Origin: Corynebacterium pygosceleis
Lineage (GTDB): Bacteria > Actinomycetota > Actinomycetes > Mycobacteriales > Mycobacteriaceae
Direction of reading: 5' to 3'
NCBI RefSeq assembly: GCF_016595275.2
Contig: NZ_JAENIQ020000001.1
Span: 620,001 to 684,000 of the forward strand
DNA length: 64,000 nucleotides
The notes under the pieces were generated by a model. That model saw only the letters and a program-made list of their open reading frames with translations, was not told where the DNA came from and made no database searches. This document shows positions 16,398-25,113 of this stretch, one piece after another. Made by a program: the position numbers and the translations under genes. Positions within the stretch are counted from its first letter, which is position 1. Each line of letters opens with the position of its first letter.

Positions 16398-17396
16398 GGA
16401 CAGTCCCCGGTTGTCGAAAACACCGGAGGCGACATCCCCTAGTGGACGACACAGGTTCACTTTGGAAAATCGACACGGCAAAGGTTAGTTTTCCGTTGCC
16501 TGAGATAGCGGCTGGCGAATGTTTTCGAGTTTTATGTCAGCGAACAGTTCAGTGTCACCCACACTATTCCGCGAGAGAAAAACACCATCTTTCACGGAAT
16601 TGTTGAGGACGCACCCGTGCACCGGAAGATATGGAAAATAGTTGACAAGCACGCACAGGGTGAAGAACGCGGTTTCCTTTTCCGCTACAGAGTTACAGGA
16701 CAAAATATGGGGCACCTCCAGTGGAATGGACACATTCAAAACGTGCGACACCCCAACCACTTTCCAGCAAAAATTAAACTCTTCCACGGGACCAGACAGT
16801 CAAGTCTCACCACACTTCAGCCAATCCATCGATTTCGGAAAACAGTCTGAAACACCACCGTGCAGCAGCCCCCTCCATCGCCAGCCCCACACACGGTGAA
16901 ACAATAGATTTTCCGGTCCACCACCGTCCGATACTTATCCGGCCGGAAAACACTGATCATCTCAATTTTCCCGGCTGTTCAAAGCCCGAAAACTTTGTTG
17001 ACTTCGGGAACACTCGTCTCCGCACGGGCTTCCGGGTAGGCCACGACCGAATCATCCCGCATTCCCTACCGTGATCATCGAACGTCCCGGGAAGGACACG
17101 AAAGCGGGCGCCACCGATCATGCGGTCTCACCACACAAACGGTGGGTGGAAATACCCATCTGACACCAAGCCCAGTTCCAGACAGATGACCGACAGTGAA
17201 ACGCTTACCCGCCCCTGTTGACATCTCCGGCACAGTACCCCCGCGACCGAGCCAGTTAGCCATTAGCCTAAGAATACCCCTTATGGCTATTTTATCCCCA
17301 TTTAGGTAACGTGATGTTCGCTGGCCTCACCCATCCAAATCCCGTCAACCATGTGTGCCGCCCCATACCGAAGTCGGTACACACAGGAGAGAGTCT
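16398..17396. other. AT-richer gap with no supported gene
   Basis: About 1 kb has visibly lower GC than its neighbours. Short frames exist: a 100-codon minus-strand frame at 16485-16787 starting GTG, and a plus-strand frame from 16531 interrupted by one TAG at about 16639 and reaching 16899. None has a convincing ribosome site or recognisable family. It may be a decayed gene, a regulatory region or acquired DNA. The right end includes the inverted repeat at 17257-17289. Confidence 0.5.
17257..17289. promoter_or_regulatory. Inverted repeat upstream of the CAP-domain gene
   Basis: TAGCCATTAG (17257-17266) and CTTATGGCTA (17280-17289) are inverted with one mismatch. TTAGCCTAA in the left half (17263-17271) equals the core of the DtxR iron-repressor consensus, but the outer positions do not fit well. 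It lies about 110 bp before the GTG start at 17397 and could be an operator. Confidence 0.3.
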
Positions 17397-17933
17397 GTGA
17401 ATACCCGAATTCTTCGAATTTTCACTTCCACGGCCACCGTCCTGGCCATTGGCATCAGTGCAGGTACCGCGGCCTCCGCGGCACCACTGTCGTCCGGAAG
17501 TTCCGATTTCACCATACCGGCCATATCTCCGGTCCTGCCGGGCCCGGCACCATCGCCGAGCCCCGCAACGAATGACCCCGAGTCCGCACTCAATGCACGT
17601 GTATCCGCTGAAACCATTCGTCTTCTGAACGAACACCGTGTCGCACACGGACTCCGACCGGTGATTGTTGATGCGAATCTCACCAGGCGATCTGTTGAAT
17701 GGTCGAAACACATGCGCGATGTAAACCGCCTCTACCATTCAGGTGACAATGTCTGGGAGAACGTCCTCTACAACTACAACTCGGCATCAGATGCATCTGC
17801 CCCGTTCCGCCAGTGGCGAAACTCACCCGGACACAACGCAAACATGCTGCTACCGGATGTCACCCGCGTGGGTGTCGGTTTCGCGACGGCAGCTGACGGC
17901 CGAGTCTACGGCACAATGCAGCTCTTCCTCTAA
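17397..17933 (+). CDS. Secreted CAP (SCP/PR-1) domain protein
   Basis: The 178-aa exported protein has a Sec signal peptide in residues 1-29, ending AASA-AP. A Pro/Ser linker follows, then a CAP domain with LLNEHRVAHGLRPV, VEWSKHM, YHSGDNVWENVL (His and Glu of the CAP site), FRQWRNSPGHNANML (second His) and VGVGFATA. Bacterial CAP proteins are extracellular; their biochemical role is mostly unknown. GTG 17397 is preceded by AGGAGAG at 17385-17391. The gene is AT-richer than average, like the gap before it. Confidence 0.85.
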   Translation: MNTRILRIFTSTATVLAIGISAGTAASAAPLSSGSSDFTIPAISPVLPGPAPSPSPATNDPESALNARVSAETIRLLNEHRVAHGLRPVIVDANLTRRSVEWSKHMRDVNRLYHSGDNVWENVLYNYNSASDASAPFRQWRNSPGHNANMLLPDVTRVGVGFATAADGRVYGTMQLFL

Positions 17934-18391
17934 GAATCACACGGGGCAACCGAATACAACTCCCGTCCCGATCCTGGAGGGCTGCCGCATTCCATGGTGC
18001 CGGCTGGTCTCGGCCGCCGGTTTCCGGGGCTGAACTGCCGATCCTCCGCTGCCGGATCTTCTCACGTCACGTACCCTGGGACAGATACCTTTCCGTAGTC
18101 CCACCCCGTTTTCCCCTTCCGCCGGATCCATGCATCCGGCACGTCCCATGCATCGCGCCCGAATATTGATTGTCCCGTCGCCACAGGGGAATATTCAGTT
18201 TGTGTGTCTTCCCGGTTCATCCCGGCTACGTCGATCAGGACGGTTTCCCTGTGAAGTCGGACAACCCCGACAGTCATACGGACCTGACAGCAAGTCAAGT
18301 CGCACGAGAGAAGACACGGAAGTTCCACAGCCATGAAGCTTCTCCTGTGATAAAGGTGCGCTGATGAGCCCGATGGCCTAGGTTTGTTGCC
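17934..18391. other. Gap between CAP gene and mycolyltransferase gene
   Basis: This is 458 bp without a supported gene. It presumably contains the terminator of the CAP gene and the promoter of the mycolyltransferase. I see no strong hairpin or confident promoter hexamers. Confidence 0.4.
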
Positions 18392-19456
18392 ATGAGTGCA
18401 CTTCACACCCGGTCCGCCGGCAACATCACCGGTTTTTCCCGTTTCCTCCCGGTGGTGGCGGCGGTTGTCACCGCTCTGGCGGTCATTCTCACGGTCACCG
18501 CGCCCCCGGCGCACGCGGCGGGAAACCGCGACTGGCTGCGGCCCGGTTGTGAGTGGGACGGTCACGGGCACTGGATCCAGAAGTGCTGGGTGCCTTCTCC
18601 GTCGAACGGCCGGGACATGGCCGTCCTGGTGCAGCCCGCGGCGTACGGCGGAAATGGTGGCCTCTATCTGCTTGACGGTCTGGAGGCACCCCGGGACAGC
18701 AATGACTGGGTGCGCACCGACGTGATGAACCAGTTCCTCGGCGACAATGTCACCATCGTTATGCCTGTCGGCGGCCGGGGCCAGTTCTACGCGGACTGGG
18801 CACAGGCGGGCCAGCCGTTGTCCTCGGGCTACAGTTCGGAGATCGGACAGGTACCGCCGCTTCAGTGGGCCCAGTGGGAGACGTTCCTCACCGCTGAACT
18901 GCCCGGCTGGTTGCAGCGGCATTTCGGGGTGAGTCCGCACCGGAACTCCATCGCGGGTATCTCGATGGGGGCACTGCCGACGCTGACCCTGGCGTCCCGG
19001 CACTCCGACCAGTTCAAGCAGGCCATAGCACTCTCCGGTTTCATCGATCCCGCTGCGGCGACGCACATCCCGATGATCGCGGCCGTCGGTTCCGCGGGTT
19101 CCTCGTTCGGTGGCGGCCAGGTGTGGGAGCTGTTCGGTTCCTCACCGGCGTTCAGCTCCAACATGAACAAGCTCGACCCGGTGGCGAATGTCGGGGGACT
19201 ACGGAACGTCGACACCATCGTCTACTCGGGCAACGGCCTGAAGCACCCCGCGGATGGACTCCCCCCGGCGGCGAATGTACCGCTGGCGATCCTGGGTGAG
19301 TTCCTCATCAACCTGTCCAGCATCAGCTTCGTCACGAAGGCCCGGGCACAGGGCGTCAACGTCGAGCATCAGCAGGGCGACGGCCTCCACACCTGGGCCC
19401 CGTGGGTCCGTGTCATGCGGGACAATCACGGCCGTATCCTCGGCGCCGTCGGCTGA
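18392..19456 (+). CDS. Secreted trehalose corynomycolyl transferase (antigen 85-like esterase)
   Basis: The 354-aa alpha/beta-hydrolase transfers mycolic acid between trehalose monomycolate and envelope acceptors. The N-terminal signal peptide (to about residue 43) ends PAHA-A. The mature protein has the paired cysteines and WLRPGCEWDGH typical of corynebacterial Cmt proteins. The nucleophile is S191 in AGISMGALP, and the catalytic His is H333 in DGLHTWAPW. An acidic residue should lie between them. A strong hairpin terminator follows. No C-terminal LGFP repeats are present, so it is the short type. Confidence 0.9.
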   Translation: MSALHTRSAGNITGFSRFLPVVAAVVTALAVILTVTAPPAHAAGNRDWLRPGCEWDGHGHWIQKCWVPSPSNGRDMAVLVQPAAYGGNGGLYLLDGLEAPRDSNDWVRTDVMNQFLGDNVTIVMPVGGRGQFYADWAQAGQPLSSGYSSEIGQVPPLQWAQWETFLTAELPGWLQRHFGVSPHRNSIAGISMGALPTLTLASRHSDQFKQAIALSGFIDPAAATHIPMIAAVGSAGSSFGGGQVWELFGSSPAFSSNMNKLDPVANVGGLRNVDTIVYSGNGLKHPADGLPPAANVPLAILGEFLINLSSISFVTKARAQGVNVEHQQGDGLHTWAPWVRVMRDNHGRILGAVG

Positions 19457-19477
19457 CCCCCGTACCGCGCCCCTTCC

Positions 19478-19508
19478 CCGCCACCGCCCGCCGGTGGCGG
19501 GTTTTCCT
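19478..19508 (+). terminator. Rho-independent terminator after the mycolyltransferase gene
   Basis: A CCGCCACCG / CGGTGGCGG stem is followed by a T-rich run (GTTTTCCTTTTC). Confidence 0.8.
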
Positions 19509-19533
19509 TTTCCGGGGTTGACCCTGCCACGGT

Positions 19534-20354
19534 CTGAGAATAGGTGTCTTCTCCCAGCTCACCGGCATCAGTGTGCGGATGCTCCGCCACTACGGGACAC
19601 ACGGTGTGCTCACCCCTGCGGCACCCGATCCCGCCACCGGGTACCGGTTCTACTCCTCCGGACAGGTCCCGGAGGCGCTGCTGGTCGCCCGACTGCGCGA
19701 CGCGGGTTTCCCGGTCCGTGACATCCGCACGATCCTCGGGTCCGGCCGGGACACCGGTGTGCTCGCCGCTCTGAGCCGGGAACGTCGTCGTGCGATCCAC
19801 CGGGACATCGTGGCCGCGGAAGCGCAGTTGAGTGCACTCACCGCCCTCGACCTGCGGCTGGACACCGATCCGGTTCCGGTCACCCGGACCGTGTTTCCCG
19901 CCGTGGACGTCGTCAGCCTGCGCGAGGTGCTCCCCGACTACAACCACGAGCACCACCTGTGGGAACGCCTTCGTGACCTGACATCCGACGGTACGACACC
20001 CGTTGTTCCGGGAGGTCTCGCCGGGGCCCTGTACCACGACGCGGAGTTCCGCGAGTCGCGGACCGACGTGGAGATCTTCGTTCAGGTGGCCGGGTCGTCT
20101 CAGCCGGATATCCGCCACTGACCCACCGGGCGATCCCCGCACGTGACGTCGTCACCGCCACGCTCCACGGGCCGTACGAACGTATGGGCACGGTCACGGC
20201 ACAGATCGGCGCACATCTGGTTGAACACGGTCTGGAGGCCGGACCGATGATGAACATCTACCGGGTTTCACCCGCGCAGGACCCGGATCCGGAGGCCTGG
20301 GTCACCGACGTGGTGTTCCCCCTCATTCAGAGCGACGACATACCGGCGACGTAG
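19534..20354 (+). pseudogene. MerR-type regulator with GyrI-like effector domain, frameshifted
   Basis: The N-terminal helix-turn-helix reads GVFSQLTGISVRMLRHY ... GYRFYSSGQV, a MerR DNA-binding domain. A coiled-coil linker and the start of a GyrI/BltR-type ligand domain follow. The frame ends at TGA 20119-20121. The missing rest of the ligand domain continues in another frame from about 20105 to TAG 20352 (TLHGPYERMG, AHLVEHGLEAG, DPEAWVTDVVFPL). A single-base indel near 20085-20108 would join them. There is also no ATG/GTG/TTG before the first helix: the frame opens after TGA 19519 and offers only CTG at 19534. It is either a decaying gene or a sequencing error. The 3' end overlaps the convergent DinB gene by 28 bp. 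Confidence 0.75.
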
Positions 20355-20827
20355 GCCACCTGGCCGACGTGCTGGGCGGCGTCATCGACGATGCTGACGA
20401 GACGGGTGGCCCGCGTGACGGGCGGATCATGGGAGTCGTCGATGATCTCCTCCCACTGCCCCTCCCGCAGGGTCCCGGCATACCGCGCCGCAGCGGAACA
20501 CACGGCGGCGAGATATCCGGTGAGTCCCTCCTGATCATCGGATTTCACCCGTTCCGCCTGCTCGGGGCTGTCGCCGTATCCGAGGCCGTCGCCGGTCGGG
20601 CCGAGGTTCAACCGGTCGCGCCACCCGTCGGCCCACACCTCGGTGTCGCCGGTGAGCTGTGCGAGCTGCACATCCATCTGACGGGCGGCGTGCCAGAGCA
20701 GCCACGCGGGTGAGTTCGGGTGGCCGCCGGGGTGAGCGTTCAACACGTCCAGGTCCAGGGTGGGTAGTGCCGCCGCTGCTTGTGCGGGGCGGTGGGCGAG
20801 GTCGGTGAACAACGCGGCGGGATCCAT
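20327..20827 (-). CDS. DinB-superfamily protein (DUF664-like)
   Basis: The 166-aa four-helix-bundle protein has the metal-binding His pattern of the DinB/YfiT-like family. One His lies in LLWHAARQ and another in DDAAQHVGQVAYV near the C-terminus. Actinobacterial members often act as thiol- (mycothiol-) dependent transferases; the reaction here is not known. ATG 20827 gives the normal family length. It sits just downstream of crtI on the same strand (23 bp apart), so it may share that transcript. Confidence 0.75.
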   Translation of the reverse strand: MDPAALFTDLAHRPAQAAAALPTLDLDVLNAHPGGHPNSPAWLLWHAARQMDVQLAQLTGDTEVWADGWRDRLNLGPTGDGLGYGDSPEQAERVKSDDQEGLTGYLAAVCSAAARYAGTLREGQWEEIIDDSHDPPVTRATRLVSIVDDAAQHVGQVAYVAGMSSL

Positions 20828-20850
20828 GTCCGCCAGTGTAGGCCCCGGGG

Positions 20851-22479
20851 TCACTCGCGCAGCGGGCCCGGGGACCGGTCTCCCCGGACACGTTTGATGA
20901 CGTTCTCCGCGGAGATCAGACACATCGGGACCCCCACTCCGGGCAGTGTCGTCGCACCCGCGTAATAGAGTCCCCCGACGAGTGCACTCGCGTTGCTGCC
21001 ACGCAGGAAGGCGGACTGGCGCAGGGTGTGTGCGGGGCCGAGGGCGTTCCCGCGCCACGAGTTGTACCGCTCGGAGAAGTCCGCCGGGCCGAGGGTTCTC
21101 CGGACGACGACGCGTTCGGCGAGATCCGGGATCCCCGTCCGTTCGCTGATCCGTCTGATCGTCGCCTCCGCGATGTCGTCGACGAGGCCGGTGGCGTGGG
21201 ACCGGTACGCGTCACCGTGTCCGATCCGGGGGTCGGCCGGGACGGGCACGAGGACGAACAGGTTCTCGTGTCCCTCCGGTGCGACATCGGGGTCCGTCGC
21301 CGAGGGCTTCGATATGTAGATCGAGCGGGAGGCGGGAAGTCCGTCAACGGAGGGGGCCCCGTCGAAGACGGTGTCGAAGTCCGTGTCCCAGTCACGGGAG
21401 AACAACAGCGTGTGGTGCGCCAGTTCCGGGAGTTCACCCCGGACACCGAGCATGAGAAGCACCGTGCCGGGCCCCGGGTTGCGGTTTCCCCACCATTTCT
21501 CCGGGTAGCTGCGCAGTTCGGCGGGCAGCAGTGCATTCTCCGTGTGGTGGAGGTCGGCGCAACTGACGACGAGATCAGCGGCCACCCGCTCAATGTGGCC
21601 GTCCGGTCGGCGTACCCGCACACCGGTGGCCCGGCTCACCGGCCGGCGGAATCGACCCAGGATCGCCGGGCCGGGCCGCCCCGTGACGGTTCCGGTGCTG
21701 ATTCCCGTGACCCGTGTCCCCGTGACGATGTCGACACCGGACCGTCGCGCCACCCGCTCGACGGCGTCGACGACGGCGGCGAAACCACCGCGCGGGTAAC
21801 GGACCCCCTGGGTGAGGTCCGTGTGGCTCATCAGGTGGTAGAGCGCCGGTGTGTTCCCGGGGCGGGAGGCGAGGAACACCGACGGGTAGGTGAGGATCTG
21901 CCGCAGTCGGACATCCCGGACGTGGCGGGCCGCGAAAGCGTCGAGCGGGGTCGTCAGCAGGGTACCGAGGAGGCCGAGTCGGGTCCGGACGTCCGGGTCC
22001 GTGAAGCCGCGGAGACCGGAGAACGTCGTGTAGAGGAATCTGTCGACGGCGATCCGGTAGGCGTCGGCGGCGGAGTCGAGGTAGGTGCGCAGTGCGCCAC
22101 CGGCACCCGGTTCGATCCGTTCGAACATCTCGATGGTGTTCTCCCGACCAGCCGGAACATCGAGTGGCGCGGACCCTTCCGGATAGATGCGGTAGGCGGG
22201 GTCCAGGGTGACCAGATCGAGTTCCGCTTCCGTCGTGGTGCCCATCAGACGGAAGAAATGGTCGAAGGCGTCGGGCATGAGGTACCAGCTGGGCCCCGTG
22301 TCCCACCTGAATCCCGGGGCGCTCTCCACGGTGAGGCTACCGGCACGACCCCCTGTCGTCGGATTCGTCTCGTAGACGGTGACGTCCAGCCCCTCTCGTG
22401 CGAGGAGCGCGGCACTCGCCAGTCCGGCGACACCCGCACCGATGACGACGGCACGGCGTGGCGATCCGGGGGCCTTCAC
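20851..22479 (-). CDS. crtI: Phytoene desaturase/carotenoid oxidoreductase (CrtI family)
   Basis: The 542-aa FAD enzyme has an N-terminal dinucleotide-binding motif VVIGAGVAGLASAALLAREG followed by VYETNPTTGGRAG. Other family segments are FRWDTGPSWYLMP and YPRGGFAAVVDAV. The C-terminal FAD site is VGGLYYAGATTLPGVGVPM. Such enzymes introduce double bonds into phytoene or related C30-C50 isoprenoids. The start overlaps the preceding glycosyltransferase stop (ATGA). No crtB or crtE is seen in the window, so the substrate is made elsewhere or the enzyme acts on another polyene. Confidence 0.9.
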   Translation of the reverse strand: MKAPGSPRRAVVIGAGVAGLASAALLAREGLDVTVYETNPTTGGRAGSLTVESAPGFRWDTGPSWYLMPDAFDHFFRLMGTTTEAELDLVTLDPAYRIYPEGSAPLDVPAGRENTIEMFERIEPGAGGALRTYLDSAADAYRIAVDRFLYTTFSGLRGFTDPDVRTRLGLLGTLLTTPLDAFAARHVRDVRLRQILTYPSVFLASRPGNTPALYHLMSHTDLTQGVRYPRGGFAAVVDAVERVARRSGVDIVTGTRVTGISTGTVTGRPGPAILGRFRRPVSRATGVRVRRPDGHIERVAADLVVSCADLHHTENALLPAELRSYPEKWWGNRNPGPGTVLLMLGVRGELPELAHHTLLFSRDWDTDFDTVFDGAPSVDGLPASRSIYISKPSATDPDVAPEGHENLFVLVPVPADPRIGHGDAYRSHATGLVDDIAEATIRRISERTGIPDLAERVVVRRTLGPADFSERYNSWRGNALGPAHTLRQSAFLRGSNASALVGGLYYAGATTLPGVGVPMCLISAENVIKRVRGDRSPGPLRE

Positions 22480-23243
22480 CCGTCGCCCTCTGCGGTCATC
22501 CGGCCGAAACGGCGTTCATGGGGTGGTTCACCGAGCAGATTCACAGTGAGCGTGCGGATACCGTCTCGGACCTTTCCGGGGAGGGCGGGGTCAGGTCGTG
22601 CGGCGACCCGGAGTTCGGGGTCGTACCAGATGGTCTCCCCGGGGCGGACCGCGAAACTCAGGTGGACGTCCTCGGACACCCGGGGTCCCGCCGCGCACAC
22701 GAGTCTGCGTACGGACCACCACCAGTCGCGGCTCAGACTGTAGTTCGTACCGTAGAACGGCTGGTGTCCCAGTATCCTCCCCACCGAGGCACCGTGAGCG
22801 CGCCGGTAACTGTCGCTCAGGAGGTCACCCCGCCTGCCGGGGATCTCGAATCGGGTCGGTCCGCTCACCCCGACGACGGTGAATCCGGGGGTCCGGGGAC
22901 GTGCCCGTTCCCATACCCGGGAAACCCTGGAGAGGTGATCCGGTGCTGGGTTGCTACGCGGATTGACGCGCACGATCGTGGGGTGTGTCGCTGCATCGAA
23001 GCCCGCCCAGGTGGGAAGGACACCGGTTCCTGCGGTGATCGTGGTGACGTCGTGTCCGGCGATGGTCGCGGCCATCATCCCGGAGGTCCGCACGGTCGTG
23101 ACGACGATGACCTCACCGGCGGGGTCGGTCTGGCGGGCGAGGCCACCGAGGCAACGGTCGAGTAACCCGGTGTCATGTCCGGCCGGCACGACCACACTGC
23201 ACGTTCGCGGACCCGTTGACCTGAGGGGTGCTTCCGGTGTCAT
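22476..23243 (-). CDS. Family 2 glycosyltransferase coupled to crtI
   Basis: The ~255-aa GT-A protein begins SVVVPAGHDTGLLDRCLGGL, a typical GT2 N-terminal strand-helix. RVNPRSNPAPDHLSRV occupies the metal-site position with no clear DxD. A downstream SEDVHLSFAVRPG equals the E-D acceptor motif. ATG 23243 follows AGAGGA at 23251-23256 with good spacing. It is the first gene of a two- or three-gene operon with crtI and perhaps dinB. Glycosylation of a carotenoid or of a carotenoid-ester precursor is the natural inference, unproven. Confidence 0.75.
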   Translation of the reverse strand: MTPEAPLRSTGPRTCSVVVPAGHDTGLLDRCLGGLARQTDPAGEVIVVTTVRTSGMMAATIAGHDVTTITAGTGVLPTWAGFDAATHPTIVRVNPRSNPAPDHLSRVSRVWERARPRTPGFTVVGVSGPTRFEIPGRRGDLLSDSYRRAHGASVGRILGHQPFYGTNYSLSRDWWWSVRRLVCAAGPRVSEDVHLSFAVRPGETIWYDPELRVAARPDPALPGKVRDGIRTLTVNLLGEPPHERRFGRMTAEGDG

Positions 23244-23366
23244 GATCGTCCTCTCTCGCCCGGTGGCCTGCGTCGGCGGGCGCACCACGTTCAAGTCTAG
23301 TCCGGTGAACCATCAGACACCTCCGTGTCCGGGATGGCGTGCACCGAGACACCCCGATGTACGACG

Positions 23367-23394
23367 AAAGCCCCGCCTGGGCGGGGCTTTCGTG
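23367..23394 (-). terminator. Hairpin terminator of the secreted-protein genes
   Basis: The CGAAAGCCCCGCC / GGCGGGGCTTTCG stem is perfect with a two-base loop. It lies 40 bp after the stop of the 23435-23890 gene and before the glycosyltransferase operon. Confidence 0.75.
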
Positions 23395-23434
23395 AAATCT
23401 GACCGGGATCAGACTTCGAACATCCGGGAGAATC

Positions 23435-23890
23435 CTAGGTGTTGTTGTTGTTCAGGTGCTGGTTCAGCACCGGGAAGACGAACAGCCCGAGAACGGAAGC
23501 CAGGACACCGGCGACGGTGACGCCGTACCAGATCTTGGACCACATCGGCTGATTCTCCCAGTTCTTGGTGGAGCCGAGGAGGTCGTTACCGGTGACGACA
23601 TCGTCGCCGTCGAAGCGGTCTCCCCACTCAGAGGAGCCACCGGCCTGGGAGGACAGATCATTCAGGAACGAGTCGGTGTTCTTGGTGCCGTCCGGGTTCG
23701 CCGGGTCGAAGTTCGGATCGATGTCCTCTTCGTTCGGACCGTCGTTCGGGGTGGGGTTCTCGGTGTCGGTGGCGGCCGGGTTGGTGACCACGGTGGTGGA
23801 GTCGCTCTCTTCGGCGACTGCGGTGGTGGCACCGAGGGTCAGGGCGACGGCGGCGGTTGCTGCGATGGCAGCCTTACGGATGTTGCGCAT
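23435..23890 (-). CDS. Secreted acidic protein with C-terminal hydrophobic segment (151 aa)
   Basis: The function is not recognised. A Sec signal peptide is in residues 1-26 (MRNIRKAAIAATAAVALTLG..., cleavage near AVA-EE). A low-complexity acidic Asn/Asp/Pro-rich region follows, then WGDRFDGDDVVTGNDLLGS and W-S-K. A hydrophobic helix ends GLFVFPVLNQHLNNNNT. The neighbouring gene shares the same plan and the GL-x-VFPV-x-N ending. The family seems exported and then anchored or oligomerised by the C-terminal helix. AAAGGA precedes ATG 23890. Confidence 0.7.
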   Translation of the reverse strand: MRNIRKAAIAATAAVALTLGATTAVAEESDSTTVVTNPAATDTENPTPNDGPNEEDIDPNFDPANPDGTKNTDSFLNDLSSQAGGSSEWGDRFDGDDVVTGNDLLGSTKNWENQPMWSKIWYGVTVAGVLASVLGLFVFPVLNQHLNNNNT

Positions 23891-23924
23891 TTCTATGTCC
23901 TTTCAGGGTTTTCTTCGGTTGGTC

Positions 23925-24467
23925 CTAGCGGACCCAGTTGTTGAACTTCAGGAAGTTGTAGACCGGGAAGACGACCAGACCGAAGAAGCTGCCGATCAGG
24001 GTGGTCGCGGTGACCAGACGGAGGACGCGGGCCCAGGCCGGGATATCTTCGGCGGTCTCGGAACCGAAGACGTCACGACCGTTGACCGGCTTCTCACCGT
24101 CGAGCATCTTGCTGATCTCGCTGGAGTTCAGGCCGCTGATGTCGGAGGAGCCCAGGGAGTTCTTGTCCTTGGCCTCATCCTCGGAGGAACCGAGCTTGTC
24201 CTTGAGTTCGGACAGCTTGTCCTTCGCCTTGGAGGAGGTCTCGTTGCCCTCCTCGTCCTCGGAAGAGCCAACCTTGTCCTTGATCTCGGAGGAGGTTTCG
24301 TTGTCGGAGGACTCCTTGGTGCCGTCCTCGTTGTTGTTCTCGTTGACGGCAGCGGTGCTCGGCTGCGTGTCGTCAGCGTTCTCGTTGGCGACGGCGACGG
24401 TGGAAACACCGAGAGTCAGGGCGATGGCGGTGGCGCTCGCCAGAGCAGCACGACGGAAAGTACGCAT
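23925..24467 (-). CDS. Secreted acidic protein with C-terminal hydrophobic segment (180 aa)
   Basis: The function is not recognised. A signal peptide occupies residues 1-28 (MRTFRRAALASATAIALTLG..., cleavage near AVA-NE). The mature part is highly charged and contains repeats of (K)-D-K-x-GSSEDE (about residues 65-72 and 90-97), with predicted helices. The C-terminus is a hydrophobic helix ending FFGLVVFPVYNFLKFNNWVR, paralogous to the next gene. Both genes are on the minus strand 34 bp apart and are probably co-transcribed. A surface or wall-associated role is inferred from export only. Confidence 0.7.
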   Translation of the reverse strand: MRTFRRAALASATAIALTLGVSTVAVANENADDTQPSTAAVNENNNEDGTKESSDNETSSEIKDKVGSSEDEEGNETSSKAKDKLSELKDKLGSSEDEAKDKNSLGSSDISGLNSSEISKMLDGEKPVNGRDVFGSETAEDIPAWARVLRLVTATTLIGSFFGLVVFPVYNFLKFNNWVR

Positions 24468-24984
24468 GTTGCGGGCCTTTCAGGGGTTGTAGGACTTACT
24501 GTGCCAACTCCAAGGCCAAGCTTGACCCGTTTGGACACTGGATACACGGTCACTGTAAACCGCCACCGTGGGCTTTTCAAATGTTCCCGGGGAATGTTCT
24601 GAGAAATTTCACCAAATATCTAAGAACCTGTGCACCTCAGGCCGGCCCGCACGTGATCGCGGGATCATCGGACTCACAGGAAAGTCGACGCGGAATCAAA
24701 AGTGCGTGTGCCGTACCTCCGCTCCCACAGTGGGAACATTGTTAGCTAAAAGACCAGTACAAAGGCCCTTGTGTCCGGTTACGCACCCCCTGAAGCTGCA
24801 AAAGGCCTGATGGCTGTATACGGGGGTAAGAAAATGTGCGGACAGACTCCATGCGGCCCCTACGGATCTCCAGAAGACAGAACCTCGGAATGTACCCCCG
24901 AAAATACCCCCATCGAAAGATGGGCGACACCGGCCTGAACCACGGAACCGATCCCATCCGGAACCCGCCACGGACGACAGAAAT
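24468..24984. other. AT-richer gap upstream of the secreted-protein pair
   Basis: It contains the promoter region of the minus-strand secreted genes. Two copies of a CGGGGGTA/TACCCCCG inverted motif lie at 24821-24828 and 24893-24900. No gene is supported here. Confidence 0.4.
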
Positions 24985-25024
24985 GAGGAGAGGCCCCGGA
25001 CCAGATGGTCCGGGGCCTCTCCTC
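24985..25024 (-). terminator. Terminator of tRNA-Leu
   Basis: An 18-bp perfect stem (GAGGAGAGGCCCCGGACC and its complement) with a 4-nt loop starts 5 nt after the tRNA 3' end on the minus strand. Confidence 0.85.
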
Positions 25025-25029
25025 AAGAG

Positions 25030-25113
25030 TGGGCGAAGGGGGACTTGAACCCCCACGTCCCAAAGGGACACTGGCACCTGAAGCCAGCGCGTCTGCCATT
25101 CCGCCACTCGCCC
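25030..25113 (-). tRNA. tRNA-Leu (anticodon CAG)
   Basis: On the minus strand GGGCGAG starts the acceptor stem, which pairs with TTCGCCC before discriminator A (25030). The anticodon loop reads CTTCAGGTG with CAG. There is a class II variable arm (TGTCCCTTTGGGACG) and a T-loop GGTTCAAGTCC. CCA is not encoded. Confidence 0.95.

Noticed and set aside
16485..16787. 100-codon minus-strand frame in the AT-richer gap
   Set aside because: It starts at GTG without a ribosome site and has no family resemblance. I kept it only as a remark on the gap.
25030..25113. tRNA-Leu as an integration site
   Set aside because: No duplicated 3' tRNA end and no integrase are seen in the neighbouring AT-richer DNA.
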